The position numbers and the translations under genes were made by a program. The notes beneath the pieces were generated by a model, which was given only the letters and a program-made list of their open reading frames with translations, made no database searches and was not told where the DNA came from. This document shows, one piece after another, positions 52,806 to 64,000 of a DNA stretch of 64,000 nt; position 1 is the first letter of the stretch; each line of letters starts with the position of its first letter. The stretch is from Cercopithifilaria johnstoni (taxonomy: Eukaryota > Nematoda > Chromadorea > Rhabditida > Onchocercidae): positions 62,001 to 126,000 of the forward strand of contig CAKAEH010000289.1 in assembly GCA_916381525.1 (NCBI GenBank), written 5' to 3'.

Positions 52806-52835
52806 GGAGAGAGAGAGAGAGAGAGAGAGAAGAGA
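52806..52835. repeat. (GA)n microsatellite
   Basis: A run of about 13 GA dinucleotides in a purine-rich context, upstream of the receptor gene. Confidence 0.95.
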
Positions 52836-54490
52836 TGGTCGTTGGAGTGAAATGAAGGAGAAATGCTTTACGGAATTGAATGCGAACGTTCGCATGGAGC
52901 GGAAGTGATCGTTCGTTTCATAACATTATTTCTGAAGATAACAGTACATCCGTAGAAACTGCAATGATTCATTGCTGTTTATCGGAACTAATCCAGAATG
53001 AATTCTGTTGTAGCTAGGTTGACTGAATAAGTTAATGGTAATGTTTGCAATGGAATGGATAAAGAACATTTAACCAATAGATAAAATCTTAATTGGTTAA
53101 TAATCTACAGTGACATTGAAGGTTTTACGAATGGAAAGAATGAACGAAAGAATTATTACAGAGGTAGGTTAAACGTCGATTTCTTTAAGGATGGAATAGA
53201 CTTTGATGGCCTTTATAAGTATTTTCCATGAGGGAGAATAAGAAGAGAGTTTCATATAATTATAGCTAATCATTTCAAAGGGAATATAATTGCTATATCC
53301 ATTTATGGCTTTCCTCAATCTCCAGTTGCTGTTCTTTGGCTCTAATGGTTTCTATGAAATGTTTCCATTACTGTCATTATTCCCCTTCTTCCTCGTCTCA
53401 TAGGCTCTCTTTTTCCTTCCGGTCTAGGCCTTATTCTCTCCTCTCATTTCGTTGCCTCTTATTCTACCCATCTGCTACGGGTCATATATGATCGATGGTC
53501 GGTCGATGCTGGTCGGCGTTATAAATGACCGGATCGATGTGTTGCGTGGACAAACGGACTGATGGATGATGGTATTGGATGGATAGAGATAGTGTGTAGT
53601 TTGTGTTGATTGGCTGCAAGTAGAGTGGGCACTTTACAATAAATCTTTTTGTTCCTTATGCCTTCCTTTTTTTTGTTTGTTTAATGAATTCCAGATAGCA
53701 TATACACTTACGTGTACTTTTTAAATTTACTTATAAATATCACACGTGCGCATTTGTCGATAATACTTATTACTAATATAAGCAGGTAATTAGTTAATTT
53801 TTTACTCACGTATTTGAAGTACAATTGAATAAGATTAAAAGTAAGTGCCTTAGACAGATCATTCACTATGTCATTTTCATAAATTCTCTCAATAGTTACT
53901 GTTAAGTGAAATAGTGCGAAAAATATGGACGAGATCAGATCATACAAATCAGAAATGAAGGCTTTCTGCTTTTAAGCAAGATTACTTATCATAAGGATTC
54001 TTTTAGGTACTCTAGAATTATTGTAGTTTGTTTCATACTCCACATAACATACTTGAATGTGGAAATCAATAAGATGAGATCACTGATATGAATTTGGCAG
54101 CAACATCAGAAGATTTTGTGATAAGGGTAACAGGTCCTTATTGATGTGGTGCTAACAATTTCTCGAATCAATACTGTTTGTCAAGCAGAACAGCCAGACA
54201 TAGAACAAATTATTAGTATAATTCTGTTTGTTGACTTTGTTATTAGTGCTTTAAACTTTTGCCTTACATTTCTAATTTGAGTAACAAATAATTGGCTTAT
54301 CGGTTCCGAAATTATATTATAATTCTGCATTACCAGATCTAGACAAGAATTCGAAATCGGTTTTTTTGACTATGGCATTCCGTGCTAATTGACTTTTTCA
54401 TTCTCAGTCAGACATAATTCTTTTATTCTTCATTGTAGCTGCAATTGTGATCCCTCGTTAATGGTACTCAATCTTTATTGAAAATTTTTT

Positions 54491-54503
54491 TATTCATTTC
54501 AGA
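54491..54503 (+). promoter_or_regulatory. Probable 5' acceptor of the receptor gene
   Basis: TTATTCATTTCAG ends at 54503, with no coding exon visible before it. The leader to the ATG at 54667 would be 163 bases. It fits a trans-splice site or a 5'UTR intron end. Confidence 0.35.
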
Positions 54504-54666
54504 TAAGCTCTGTGATATTTTGGAAGAAGCGGTAGTTTGGGGAGACCAGTGCTTTCTGGTTGGCGATGTATGCTTCTGTAAAAGGGAATGATTATCATCG
54601 GTTAGAACGAGAGATCCGCTCGGTGATCCCTCATTATACTCTAGCAAACAACCGTTCTCAATAACG

Positions 54667-57600
54667 ATGTGTTGGAAACCAATAGTGGCTGGAAAGATAG
54701 CGCAATGGCTTTGGTGGTCCACTCTTATATTTCTGCTTCTCAGGGCTGCAAAAGTATGACTATTTCATTCCTTTCCCTTGAATACTTGTTTTAAGAAAAG
54801 GAGTTGCAGAAGAATGATGTAATAATAACCTGGAATAATAAATAGTCAGCATTAGGCAATTTGTGAATGATGTACGGTGAAATTAATTAAATATAATTAA
54901 ATATATGAGTTTTTGCAGCAATCTGATGCACAAATAGATTTGGCAAATAATCATAAGAGTGATCTGAATGATAAAAATATATGGTATTCGGGAAATATTA
55001 GCGCAACATCTCTTAAACTACAGCCGAAAACACCCAACGAATTGAGTGAGTTTTTATTGTATTTTATATTTATACTATGATATGTTGCAAAAATTAGATA
55101 TCAGGAAAACCTAATGGAAACTTATTAGCTTTGTCAAAAGAAATGTTTCAGAGATACCAGAATGCGAAGATTCGATCAACGATTGTGCATACGGTGGTAA
55201 ATGCGTTGCTGATCAAAATGGTTACAAATCTTGCCTCTGCCCAGCGAGTTGTCCAGCTTGTTAGTTCTTTTCTAATTTTTATGAAATTTCGCAATTTTGG
55301 GAATACAAATGACATCGATTGCTTAGTTCTGTCTAATCTAATTTCTACGAAAGGTTTTGTTAACCAAATGTTAAAGCGACTAATATATATAGTGTGTTCT
55401 CGACTGCAGTTTTTGCCGTGTTGTCCTATGAAAAATTGAAGATAGCCAATGATGTTTTTTATGTATATATTGCATTCTATAATTGATATTACTTACGTAT
55501 ATTGCAGCAATTCCGGTGTCATGTCGTGCCGGTAGACAAGATGATTACTGCATGTCGATGAGTGATGAGTATAGGGATAGATATCTACTGCCAGAACCTG
55601 CCTGTCATATGGTTTGTTCCATTTTTGTCTTGTCATTTCCATAATTATCATTCTTTCAAAATTTTTTAATTTGGTGTGATATGTGAAAAAGTATCTTCTT
55701 GGATATGTATATATGGAAGAAATTCTGTTTCGCGAGCAGTTTAAATTTTTCTTAAAAATTTAAACAATCGTAATTTGAGAGTTTGGAAATTCTTTTGAAA
55801 AGTATGAAAAAGAAATTCATTTATCCAGTTTGGAGCTTTAAAGGATTCTGCAACATTTCTCATATTCTTTTAGAGATATCAATTTTCTTTCACTGGTCCA
55901 AGAACTACTTTTGTTAGTTTAGTATGTTCTGAAATTTTAAGACGGAAAGACCTAGGCTTTTTAACTTCAACTATTTGAAAACAAAATATATTGCACAATT
56001 CACCATTCTGCCAAGATATTGAACTTGATTTTTAATGGTTGATGAATTGATAAGGGGTTGAGCTTACATTCCAGAAGAGCAAGTTTGAAACCGCAACTTG
56101 TGGAAGTTGTTATTTGATTTTTCTGTCATTATTTTTTAAAATGTTCGGAAATTAATTTTTACGCTGAATTTGCAATTTTTATTTGAGATAACTAATAAGT
56201 AATTCAGCAATTCAGTTTTTTGTTGAAAAGCATAATGCGATATCTCTTAATCGTTACCGGACGTTCTCAGACTTTCATTCTAACTATGACGTGATCAATT
56301 GGCTTTTAGACAGACATTCGAGTGCGCTCCATAGTATAGTGAATTACGTTTTCAAATCCAAATATGCCAACTGTGTTTATAATTAAATATCAATAATTAA
56401 TTACGAAGAAATTTTTGGTAGTTGAAATATTTCCTGTTTTCACGGTATGGTCAAAGCCAGATAGTATTAGAATTGTCCTTAGATAGTATTAGAATCCATT
56501 TTGATCTCGAAAGTCGAAAAAATCAAGTGGTTACATTTTATTTTTTTCAGCATTAATCGAAAAGGAAATGAGACGAGTTGTATGCATAAGTGAATATAGC
56601 GATTTGAAAAATTTTTTCATTTTGACGTCATCCAAGTTGTCTGTCGTTACATTTCGTAGGAAATCTAAGAAATCTAATTGAAATGAAGTTAAAAGAAAAG
56701 CATTCATTGTATGTAGGTTTTTTTATGGTTAATATTTGTTCTGATAATTTCGGTATTGGTAATGGATTGTTATGGGGAGATTGGCCTTACTATGTATTGT
56801 TATTCTTAGTCTGTCATATTGCAGGGCATTTGTGTTTGTCCTCCAATGTTTGATTCTTGGAGACTAGAAGGAGCTATTGAATTACTTCCCTTCAAATGCG
56901 ATCGAAGTATATTTATTTCTTTAAGAGTTGATAAATTTAAATTGTTCTAGATCATGCTTTTTCATGAAGTTACTTATCGATACAGAATATAGAGAGCTCG
57001 TGAAACAGTAGAATTGATTAAAATGAAAAATAGAATGCGATACATAGGTCTTCTTATTTTCTAGACATTTTTAAATTGATCAATTATTTATAAATATCGG
57101 AAAAAAAGTGATTGCAGGAGAACTAATAGTGCAGGGACGGGCGCTTCCATCAGATTCTGTCTATCAGGGTACTGATGCCAGTTTATTTTGTTGCATTAAT
57201 ATGGATCCGAGATCATTTATTGATGACGATGGGGTTTGTTCTCAATGCCTTTTTCTTGAAAATGGATTTGCTACCGTCGTTTTGTTTAAAACTGTAACAT
57301 TGTCACTGTGATATGAAGAGTAAATAGTTAACAGTCTGCAAAGATTTCCGGAACTATTCGTTTGGGTACAGAATAACTTATCTTCGATCTTCCTGAATTT
57401 CTTATCTCAAATTTAGTCTTTTGTAGGTATTCTTTAAACTGTTTCCGTTCTTCCGTGTACCAGTCAGATGGATATTATGAGTAGATGAATAATATTGAGA
57501 AATGTGATTTCCGAAAAATTTGGGAAAATTGTTAGTTAACCTGGTGATCTTTGATTTCGTTGTCACCAATGATAGAGAAGAGAGGAGGAATTGGATTTTT

Positions 57601-60600
57601 TAGGTGGACTTTATACAGAATTCATCAATCATACGTGAGCCAACTAATACACCGTACGATGAAGTTTTCACTGACGGCATTGAACCACCACGTTGCTGGT
57701 CACTAGAAATTAAGAACGCACAGTATAGTGACAGTGGAACATACCTTTGTCACGTAAAAACAACTGGTAAACATGAAATCAACACTAATCATACGATCAA
57801 TTTCTTCGTTAAAGGTATTTTATCATTCATTTATCCATTCATTATATAACTGTCTTTAGTGAGATATTCGAGTTTATGCAATGGTATTCAATTAAAAGGA
57901 AAAAATATTCTGAAATTAAATCTTTTTATGAAATCCGAGATTTGTTGCGTTGACTTTTTCAATCAGATTTATTGGGATAGATGCTCAGGCATAGCTTTAA
58001 TGTCACTTTTACAATTCTCTCAATTTTATTTTTGACGTTCAGTATTAATCACTTCTTTTCATAAGACCAGTATCATCAAGGAATGAGAGAAGATTGCAGT
58101 AATCAGGATCTTAGAATCTTAATTTTAATGGGGAATATCTTTTTCTTCTTCGAATATTGGTCTGGTTATGTACCAGTAAAACGATGATGGTCGTAAAAGC
58201 TGACAAATTTTGATATAAATTATTGATATTATCAGCTTTTTGCATCAAAAATGCGGTAACTCTTTCATATGAGTATATATCAACTAGCGAGATATCATTA
58301 AACTACTGCTAAAAATGGGATTTAAATTTTCTTCGCCTTAGAAATTATATTGTTTATGATATAGATATAGAAAAAAGAAAGTGAGAAAAGAAATATTTTT
58401 TAGGGAAAGAAAGTATAATAGCAAGTCTATCGAATTATTTTCTTTCTTTGCGATCGTTCATATTTCGAAAAAACCTATAACCCTTTCCCTTAGAAATTGT
58501 ATTGTTTATTATATAGATGTGGCAAAAGAAAATGGAAAAAGGAAAGTTTTTAAGGCAAAGAGGGTATAGGTAAAAATCGGAACTCTTAAAAAAAGTATTT
58601 GCTATCATAATGTCTGAGAGAAAAATTTTTTGAATTCCGAAAATAGTTCGGGAAAAATATCCGTTAAATATCCTAGATCAAGGTAGTCTTCCCACTCGCG
58701 AACATTCATCGTCCAAACTGAAATTCCTCGATCTGCTTGCTGAACGACGAAAGTCCAAGAAATTTGAGGAGAAAAGTGAGTCAGTAGGAAGTTTAGCATG
58801 TACTGTCACTTTATGATCTGCTGGTATACTTTTCTAATGCATGTTTGCTGGTTTGTGAATTCCAGTGGATAGCTTTAAATTCTAGAAGATTTCTTGATCT
58901 ATGACAACCTTGTAATAGAGAATCTTTTTCAATAAAAGCATCGTTTATTTAGCAGCCAGTACTTTTCGATTCTCTTTAGATGACGCTTAGGGATAGTTAA
59001 ATAAGAAAGGCAGAAGTACTTGTTTAAGAGTTAAATGAAATAGTTTAGTTATCGAAGAAATAAGAAATTTATTGTGTCCTTTTTATAATACATAATGATT
59101 TGAGAGTCTTTTTGTGTTCATTACAATCTTCAATTTGTGATCGATTCCTTATTCTAACAAAGTATGAGGCGCATATAGAATCTGTTTGAGCTTTGTTTTT
59201 TTTTGAATTTCGAATTTAAAAGTTAAAAGCTCTCTATAGCCATGCGATCACAAGGATGGGCGAAGTATTTGAGCAGTTATTCAGGAGATTATGTAATTAG
59301 CTGATTCGCATTTTTTCAAACATTTTATTTAGCATAGCCTTTGGAAGGAGTTTTAAGACTTATTTTTCGGAATTCATCATTACAAGATTCTTATATAAAA
59401 TATTAAGCTTGAAGTGCAGTACAAAGTATGATAACATTAATATGCCGTTATTTCAATGGACATCTGCTGAAAATGTAATGGCTATGATTGGAATCTTGAA
59501 AATATTTAAAATGTTGTTGATATCAAATTTCTAGCACTTTTTTACTCCCTGATATGTGCATGTATTCATTTGCATGATGTTTGTTGCGTTGCATGTATGC
59601 AAGCTCATCGTTGATTGAAGCCATCCATAAGTAATTTTATTGTATACTTATTTCTAGCACCTCGAATTATTCAAAATGTGACGGTGAAAACGAATGCAAC
59701 TCATGCGGAAATTCGATGGGATGCTCAGGATGATGGACTAATGCTGAAGATTGATTTCAAGTAGATTTTTTCCTTGTGTATTAGCTATTAAATTTTGATG
59801 TAAGCATATACTTTATCAGGTTGGGGAGTGATGACAAAGTGGTAATCAAATTTTAAGATATGCTTTCGGATAATGTGAAACTGAGAAGGCATTACCGCAT
59901 GTTTGTAATAACTGCAAGCCTAACTAATTAAATTGATTTATTGAAGCTAAAATTTAAACAAGATTGCATTAATTTTTTACTGGTATTGCAGATTAGTGCG
60001 ACGAACAGATGGGGTTGAAGTGTGGTCAGACATTAATGCAAAATCTGGCGTAGTCATTGGAGAGTTGTTACCGGCGACTCCGTATACATTATTTATATCG
60101 GTTTTCGATGGTCAAAATGAACCGTTCAAAATAACCGAACATTTCAGAACATCTGAAAGCGGTAATTTTGCTTGCAGTATTACTATTTAGCAAATGATTA
60201 GAAAATGATTCATGATTAGAGTAATACTTTATAATGACGGTGCCGAGGTGAGAAATTTGATAGATTAAAAAGGAATGAGTTTTTTTGGTTAGAAAATCTC
60301 GAGTGCCATTCATTCATACTAGTTTCAAATCTTTATGGCAGTTTTGGAAAAGAAGGACAGATTTATAATTTTAGTTATTGCGGTGCTTTTTCTTTAGCTA
60401 GTAATTTCGATTTCCATTTTGATTTATAAAGAAGGATGGATAGATATATTATATTATTTAAAATTGCACCACTTCAATTTGCTTATATTTGATAAGTTTA
60501 AAGTTACATCAGTTCAATTTGCTTAAATTTGATAAATTTTCACAATATCATTTTCTCTATCTATTTTAGCTCCGGAACCACCAACACTGGGTGAAATACG

Positions 60601-63600
60601 TGTTCTCAATCTTCAAGGTGGTTTGTATTGTGAAGTTGAGTGGATGCCTCCGAAAACACCTAATGGACGTATCATTAAATATTACGTATGTTTATGTCGA
60701 TTTCCATATATGGATTTTTTCTACAGGGTTTATTTTAACCTTGAAAATTTGTTGAAATATCAAAATTTAACAGGTAACAGTACGAGGACAAATACGACAT
60801 GTTTCGTCTGGAGGAATTTTATCAAATGATGATTTTCCAGCAGAGGAGAAAAATCAATGCGCTAATTACAATAATAATGATAGTAGTTATACGAGTGCGG
60901 ATGCTATTGCAGACTTTTATTCGTGTCGTTTTGGACCGCTGAAGGTATTCGATTTTTATGCATATGAAATCTGGAAATAAAATTTCGATTAATAAATTAT
61001 TTTAAAAATTTGTTTACACTAACAAAATTTTTTTGCCCAATACATATTTCTAAAGTTACACGTCATATTTCTTTTTTCTTTAGATGTTGTTTTGCTTTCT
61101 TTAGATGTTGTTTTGATACAATATATTTCTTTAGATATTGCTTTGCCTTTGATTACTGAACTCTTACTAAGTAATCAAATATTGTTCAGGACTATTAAGT
61201 TCTTTGAAAGATTGATGATTTCCTCGTGGGATTAGTGAAGTTACTTTACTATTATTGATCTTCTTCGGAGTGTCTACAGTTAACGATGTGAAGTCTTTTC
61301 AGAACCATTTCATTTTTTATAATTGCTAATTTCTTTCTAGATCATTTAAATCTTCCTGAAATTATTAATTTGTAGCCAAATCGGAATTATACTGCATTCG
61401 TGTGGGCTGAGAATGGTGTTGGTCGAAGTGAAAATGCAACTTTTTCTGAACAATGCATAACGGACTTTGCACAACCGGATGCCGTGGATGCTCCTGCTTC
61501 GTTATCACAAAACGGAACAATATTTGCTTTAACATTCAATAGCGAACCGGATGAAGTAAATGGACCTGTGGCGTAAGTGATCTATATCTAAGTGACGATA
61601 AAATCTCAAAAATCTCAGCGGGCTGCTATTTAGTCTTTAGTAATTTTATTGCTCATACAAATAAAGTTATAATAGATGAAAACTGACTTTTATTTATAAA
61701 CTTTGATGCTCAAAGTGGAGGAAAATGCCATGGTTCTGAAAAGTAAGCAGAGTTATAGCATGTATTTTTTTTCTTTGCACTTTTAACGTAAATTATTTCA
61801 TTTGTTTAGTCTAAGGACGATTTTCATAGGAGCCGTCAAGCTAGTATCAGTACTAATTTAACAATGAATTTTAAGGGTCCTACTTTTGTTTTATAGATGT
61901 TATTACGTTGCAATTGTCCCACTAGCACAGGACGTTGTTATTGAGAGTTTGCCGTCACCCGATTCACTTATTGTTGATACATTCCTGAAAACGATGAGCA
62001 ATAATTTGCAGAGTGAGCAGCTTAAACAAGTAATTTATCTATCTTTTTTCTTGTTTAATACATCTCCATACAGTTATGCTACTAATGCGTGGCTGTTTTT
62101 TTTCGTATTCATTGCAGCTCTTTTCTAATTTTGGCTGGCATAATCATAGAGTGGAAACATTTTGATTTCTTCTGGAGGAAATTGCAATACAAGCAGTCAT
62201 ACTCTTCTGTCTCTATCCACCGATCACACTTTCGGCGGTCTGCATCTCTAACCTTTTCTCTTCCAATAAAACGTTGCAATTTCGGAATTATGCCTTGCTA
62301 TCTCTCTATTAACTCATACTGAAGATATTCCAGTTCCATTTAAGATCTTGTATTTGAATAATATATGGAGGAAACAGCTATATAAAGACAAGATTTTGGA
62401 ATTTTTCAGGGTGCAAAACAGAAACGTTACTTTGCATATATTGCGGAAAGTTATATGCAATATCCAAAGAGAACACTTATTGGTGATGGTAATACTACAG
62501 CTGGTGTAGAACCCTGCAATGTTTTGTATGTCGTATAATAGAAATCGAGATTGTATTGGTAATAGTCCACATACGAGTTTTCTGATAGCCAATTACAGGT
62601 ACTTGAGTCGTCATCGACCAGAGGACCCAGCGTTGAAGCCCGGTTTAAAATATACTGGTTTCTTGATTGCACGCGTTGATCGTGATCATTCTACGCGTAG
62701 TGAATCATTCCGTCACAGTGATCCTTTTTTCATGAAGAGGAAGCGGTAAATTTCACTGCCTCTTTTCATTGTTGCATGTAGCACGTCGGTATCTCTTTCT
62801 TCGTTCTTCTTGTCATGCTTAAATTTTGTATTCATCCTTGGTTGATATGTAAAATTTGGTGTATGCATCAAATAATGTATTTCTGATAAAGATCAATAAT
62901 TTTTTTAAGGAGGTGGTTATATCAGAACACAGAGAAACGATTTTTGGGTCGAAGCCGTTGGTTTAGTTATCGTGAGAATTCAGAACTTCCACGTCATTTT
63001 CGGTCATCACGACAGTTAATTGTTAGTGGTCCAGCATATGGCTTCAGCGGATATTTTAAGCCCGTAATTTTAGAAGCTTTTGATGGTATGATTTGGATAT
63101 ATTGTTTGTAAGTAATATTCAATAGAGAATTCCTTAACTTGGTTACAAATATATTGATCGAGTTTGAGCTTTTGCTACTGCTTCTGATAACAAAAGTTAA
63201 CAGGATAAGATCTTAAATTTTGAAAGCAATAAAATGTTTTCACATAAGTTACTTTGGCAATCACAACATTAGCGTCATGCTTTGATATCATAATAAAATG
63301 CAAAGTAGAAAGTCTAGTTGTGTAGAACTTTGATTTTTGCCGAGGCCCCAATTATCAGTCATTTAAAATAGATTTTTTGAAATTTGGTTGATTGAAATAA
63401 GTTACTTTTTTCCTCAAATTAGTGCCAGCGATTTATTGTTAATAAACAGTTAATGAAATTTATTGCAGAGCAGTGGGTTCAATCATGGATGACGGTACTG
63501 TTCAGTGTGCTTTCTTTGGTTTTGTTCATTATGCTAGTCTCCTCATTTGTTACCTATATTTTGCACAGGTATCTTCTCCACTTTCATTATTTCTAATGGT

Positions 63601-63923
63601 AAAATCTCTTGAAACGTGTTACCCCTTGTTGGGTACAGTTCGTAAGCCGCCTTTTAACATTCCTGTTTCTATATAACTAATTTTTTTTGCTAACAGTGCA
63701 AATTGATGAGTGGATCTCTTCATTTGTGATCAGGATTTGTTGTAAGTGATAACTGCTCCTTTATCGTACTTGAAGGCGTGGAATGATAAAACAGCTATGT
63801 CCGATGAATAAGGATCGCATACTTCTTAAGCCTCATTTTCATGCAACACTCGTTGATGATCTACCGGAAGAGTATGCTATTAGACGTCGTGACAGCAATT
63901 ACCTATGCATTTCCGAGTTTGAT
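54667..63923 (+). CDS. Ig/FN3 transmembrane receptor, probable receptor tyrosine phosphatase (3' incomplete)
   Basis: Eighteen exons join in phase to 804 codons: 54667-54753, 54919-55045, 55152-55259, 55508-55611, 56825-56906, 57118-57233, 57604-57814, 59658-59760, 59992-60161, 60570-60685, 60774-60944, 61376-61572, 61897-62029, 62410-62525, 62599-62745, 62910-63085, 63469-63568, 63776-63923. A signal anchor or signal peptide (WWSTLIFLLLRAAK) leads to a Cys-rich module (CEDSINDCAYGGKCV, CLCPASCP, GICVCPP). An Ig domain follows (ASLFCCIN to DSGTYLCHV), then two or three FN3 domains (APRIIQNVTV, APEPPTLGEI, GPVACYYVAIVPL, GLKYTGFLIARV). One membrane segment comes next (VLFSVLSLVLFIMLVSSFV), then a basic juxtamembrane part ending DSNYLCISEFD at a donor. 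The FN3 style and juxtamembrane motif suggest a receptor phosphatase like C. elegans CLR-1, but the catalytic domains would lie beyond the window, so the symbol is left open. The last acceptor (CTTGAAG) is weak. Confidence 0.82.
58337..58418. repeat. Intronic direct repeat, copy 1
   Basis: About 82 bp beginning CCTTAGAAATTATATTGTTT and matching 58489-58569 with moderate divergence (same order of purine-rich blocks). It lies in the receptor intron next to the GDPD-like fragment. Confidence 0.7.
58489..58569. repeat. Intronic direct repeat, copy 2
   Basis: Second copy, beginning CCTTAGAAATTGTATTGTTT. Start-to-start distance is 152 bp. The plus-strand ORF 58381-58569 overlaps both copies and is probably fortuitous. 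Confidence 0.7.
58605..58799 (-). pseudogene. Antisense GDPD-like C-terminal fragment in a receptor intron
   Basis: A minus-strand frame of 64 codons inside the receptor intron 57815-59657 reads QADRGISVWTMNVREWEDYL then DLGYLTDIFPELFSEFKKF. This matches in order the C-terminal end of glycerophosphodiester phosphodiesterases (GI.V..W..N, then DLG..G..TD.P, then L..F). The usual V-x-G-I before TD is shortened. A TGA lies in frame just upstream of the ATG, and I found no exon carrying the catalytic N-terminal motifs on this strand nearby. It is probably a decayed insertion of a GDPD gene; a nested antisense gene with unseen exons is the alternative. Confidence 0.45.
60460..60540. repeat. 40-bp tandem duplication in a receptor intron
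   Basis: Two adjacent units share CAATTTGCTTA.ATTTGATAA and flanking sequence. They lie 30 bp before the exon starting at 60570. Confidence 0.7.
61069..61140. repeat. Short tandem repeat in a receptor intron
   Basis: Three diverging copies of a unit TTTCTTTAGATGTTGTTTTG, the third separated from the second by a few bases. Intronic, no function suggested. Confidence 0.7.
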
Positions 63924-64000
63924 GTACTTATAACTTCTTTTGTCATTTGATCAAAACTATTATTTTCCGTTGTATAATTTTTAAAAATATCAGAGGTATC

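Larger units (their letters stand above)
49475..54490. other. Long intergenic region with microsatellites
   Basis: Five kb separating divergent genes. It holds simple repeats: TAC-type near 50790-50830, (TA)n at 50968-50989, (TG)n at 51466-51530 and (GA)n at 52806-52835. Around 52.1-52.2 kb and 53.4-53.6 kb the sequence is noticeably more GC-rich than other non-coding DNA here. The ORF at 51063-51419 shows no familiar motif. Upstream control elements of the receptor gene are expected here. Confidence 0.5.

Noticed and set aside
58381..58569. Basic 62-codon plus-strand ORF in the receptor intron
   Set aside because: It spans a tandem-like intronic repeat and purine-rich sequence, so it is a by-product of composition.
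1..64000. tRNA, rRNA, CRISPR arrays, bacterial operons or prophage
   Set aside because: No tRNA box-like TTCGANNC context with a foldable cloverleaf, no rRNA-like blocks and no regularly spaced repeats. Genes are intron-rich eukaryotic ones.

Overview
The window is nuclear DNA of a nematode, most likely a clade III parasite of the filarial type. It is AT-rich and its genes are split into many short exons. Acceptors fit the nematode TTTYAG pattern, and several first exons carry such an acceptor only a few bases upstream of the ATG, as spliced-leader trans-splicing would leave. The recognised proteins are Caenorhabditis-type orthologues (BRD-1, UNC-93, MBOA-7, APN-1, a USP47 deubiquitinase). 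All exon models were built by eye from frame, splice sites and remembered family motifs. Species is not determinable from the sequence alone.

Layout. 1-3200: mostly non-coding, with one orphan exon-like ORF near 1.45 kb and a diverged repeat pair of about 260 bp. 3.2-8.3 kb, minus: brd-1 (BARD1 orthologue: RING, ankyrin repeats, BRCT), whose 3' end meets the repeat. 9.9-15.8 kb, minus: unc-93, with an in-frame stop in the continuous reading at 14324. 15.8-21.2 kb: AT-rich, with a WD40-like orphan exon at 19.9-20.1 kb. 21.3-23.0 kb, plus: a secreted trypsin-like serine protease. 26.7-30.3 kb, plus: mboa-7 (lysophosphatidylinositol acyltransferase). 32.0-35.7 kb, plus: apn-1 (endonuclease IV), followed by a long hairpin. 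38.4-47.3 kb, plus: a complete 27-exon USP47-type ubiquitin protease. 48.9-49.5 kb, minus: a Gly/Tyr-rich secreted peptide. 49.5-54.5 kb: a long intergenic stretch with microsatellites and a more GC-rich island. 54.5-64 kb, plus: the ectodomain and juxtamembrane part of a large Ig/FN3 receptor, probably a receptor tyrosine phosphatase of CLR-1 type, cut by the window edge. One of its introns carries an antisense glycerophosphodiester phosphodiesterase-like fragment.

The genes do not form one pathway. brd-1, apn-1 and USP47 all belong to DNA repair or ubiquitin biology: a BRCA1 partner E3, an AP endonuclease, and a deubiquitinase that in mammals stabilises DNA polymerase beta in base excision repair. 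apn-1 and the USP47 gene lie next to each other in the same orientation. I see no tRNA, rRNA, CRISPR array or intact transposon. The most interesting signals are the decayed retroelement-like pair beside brd-1, the apn-1 25-codon cassette exon inside the catalytic fold, the unc-93 interruption, the antisense GDPD-like fragment and the 42-bp-arm hairpin after apn-1.
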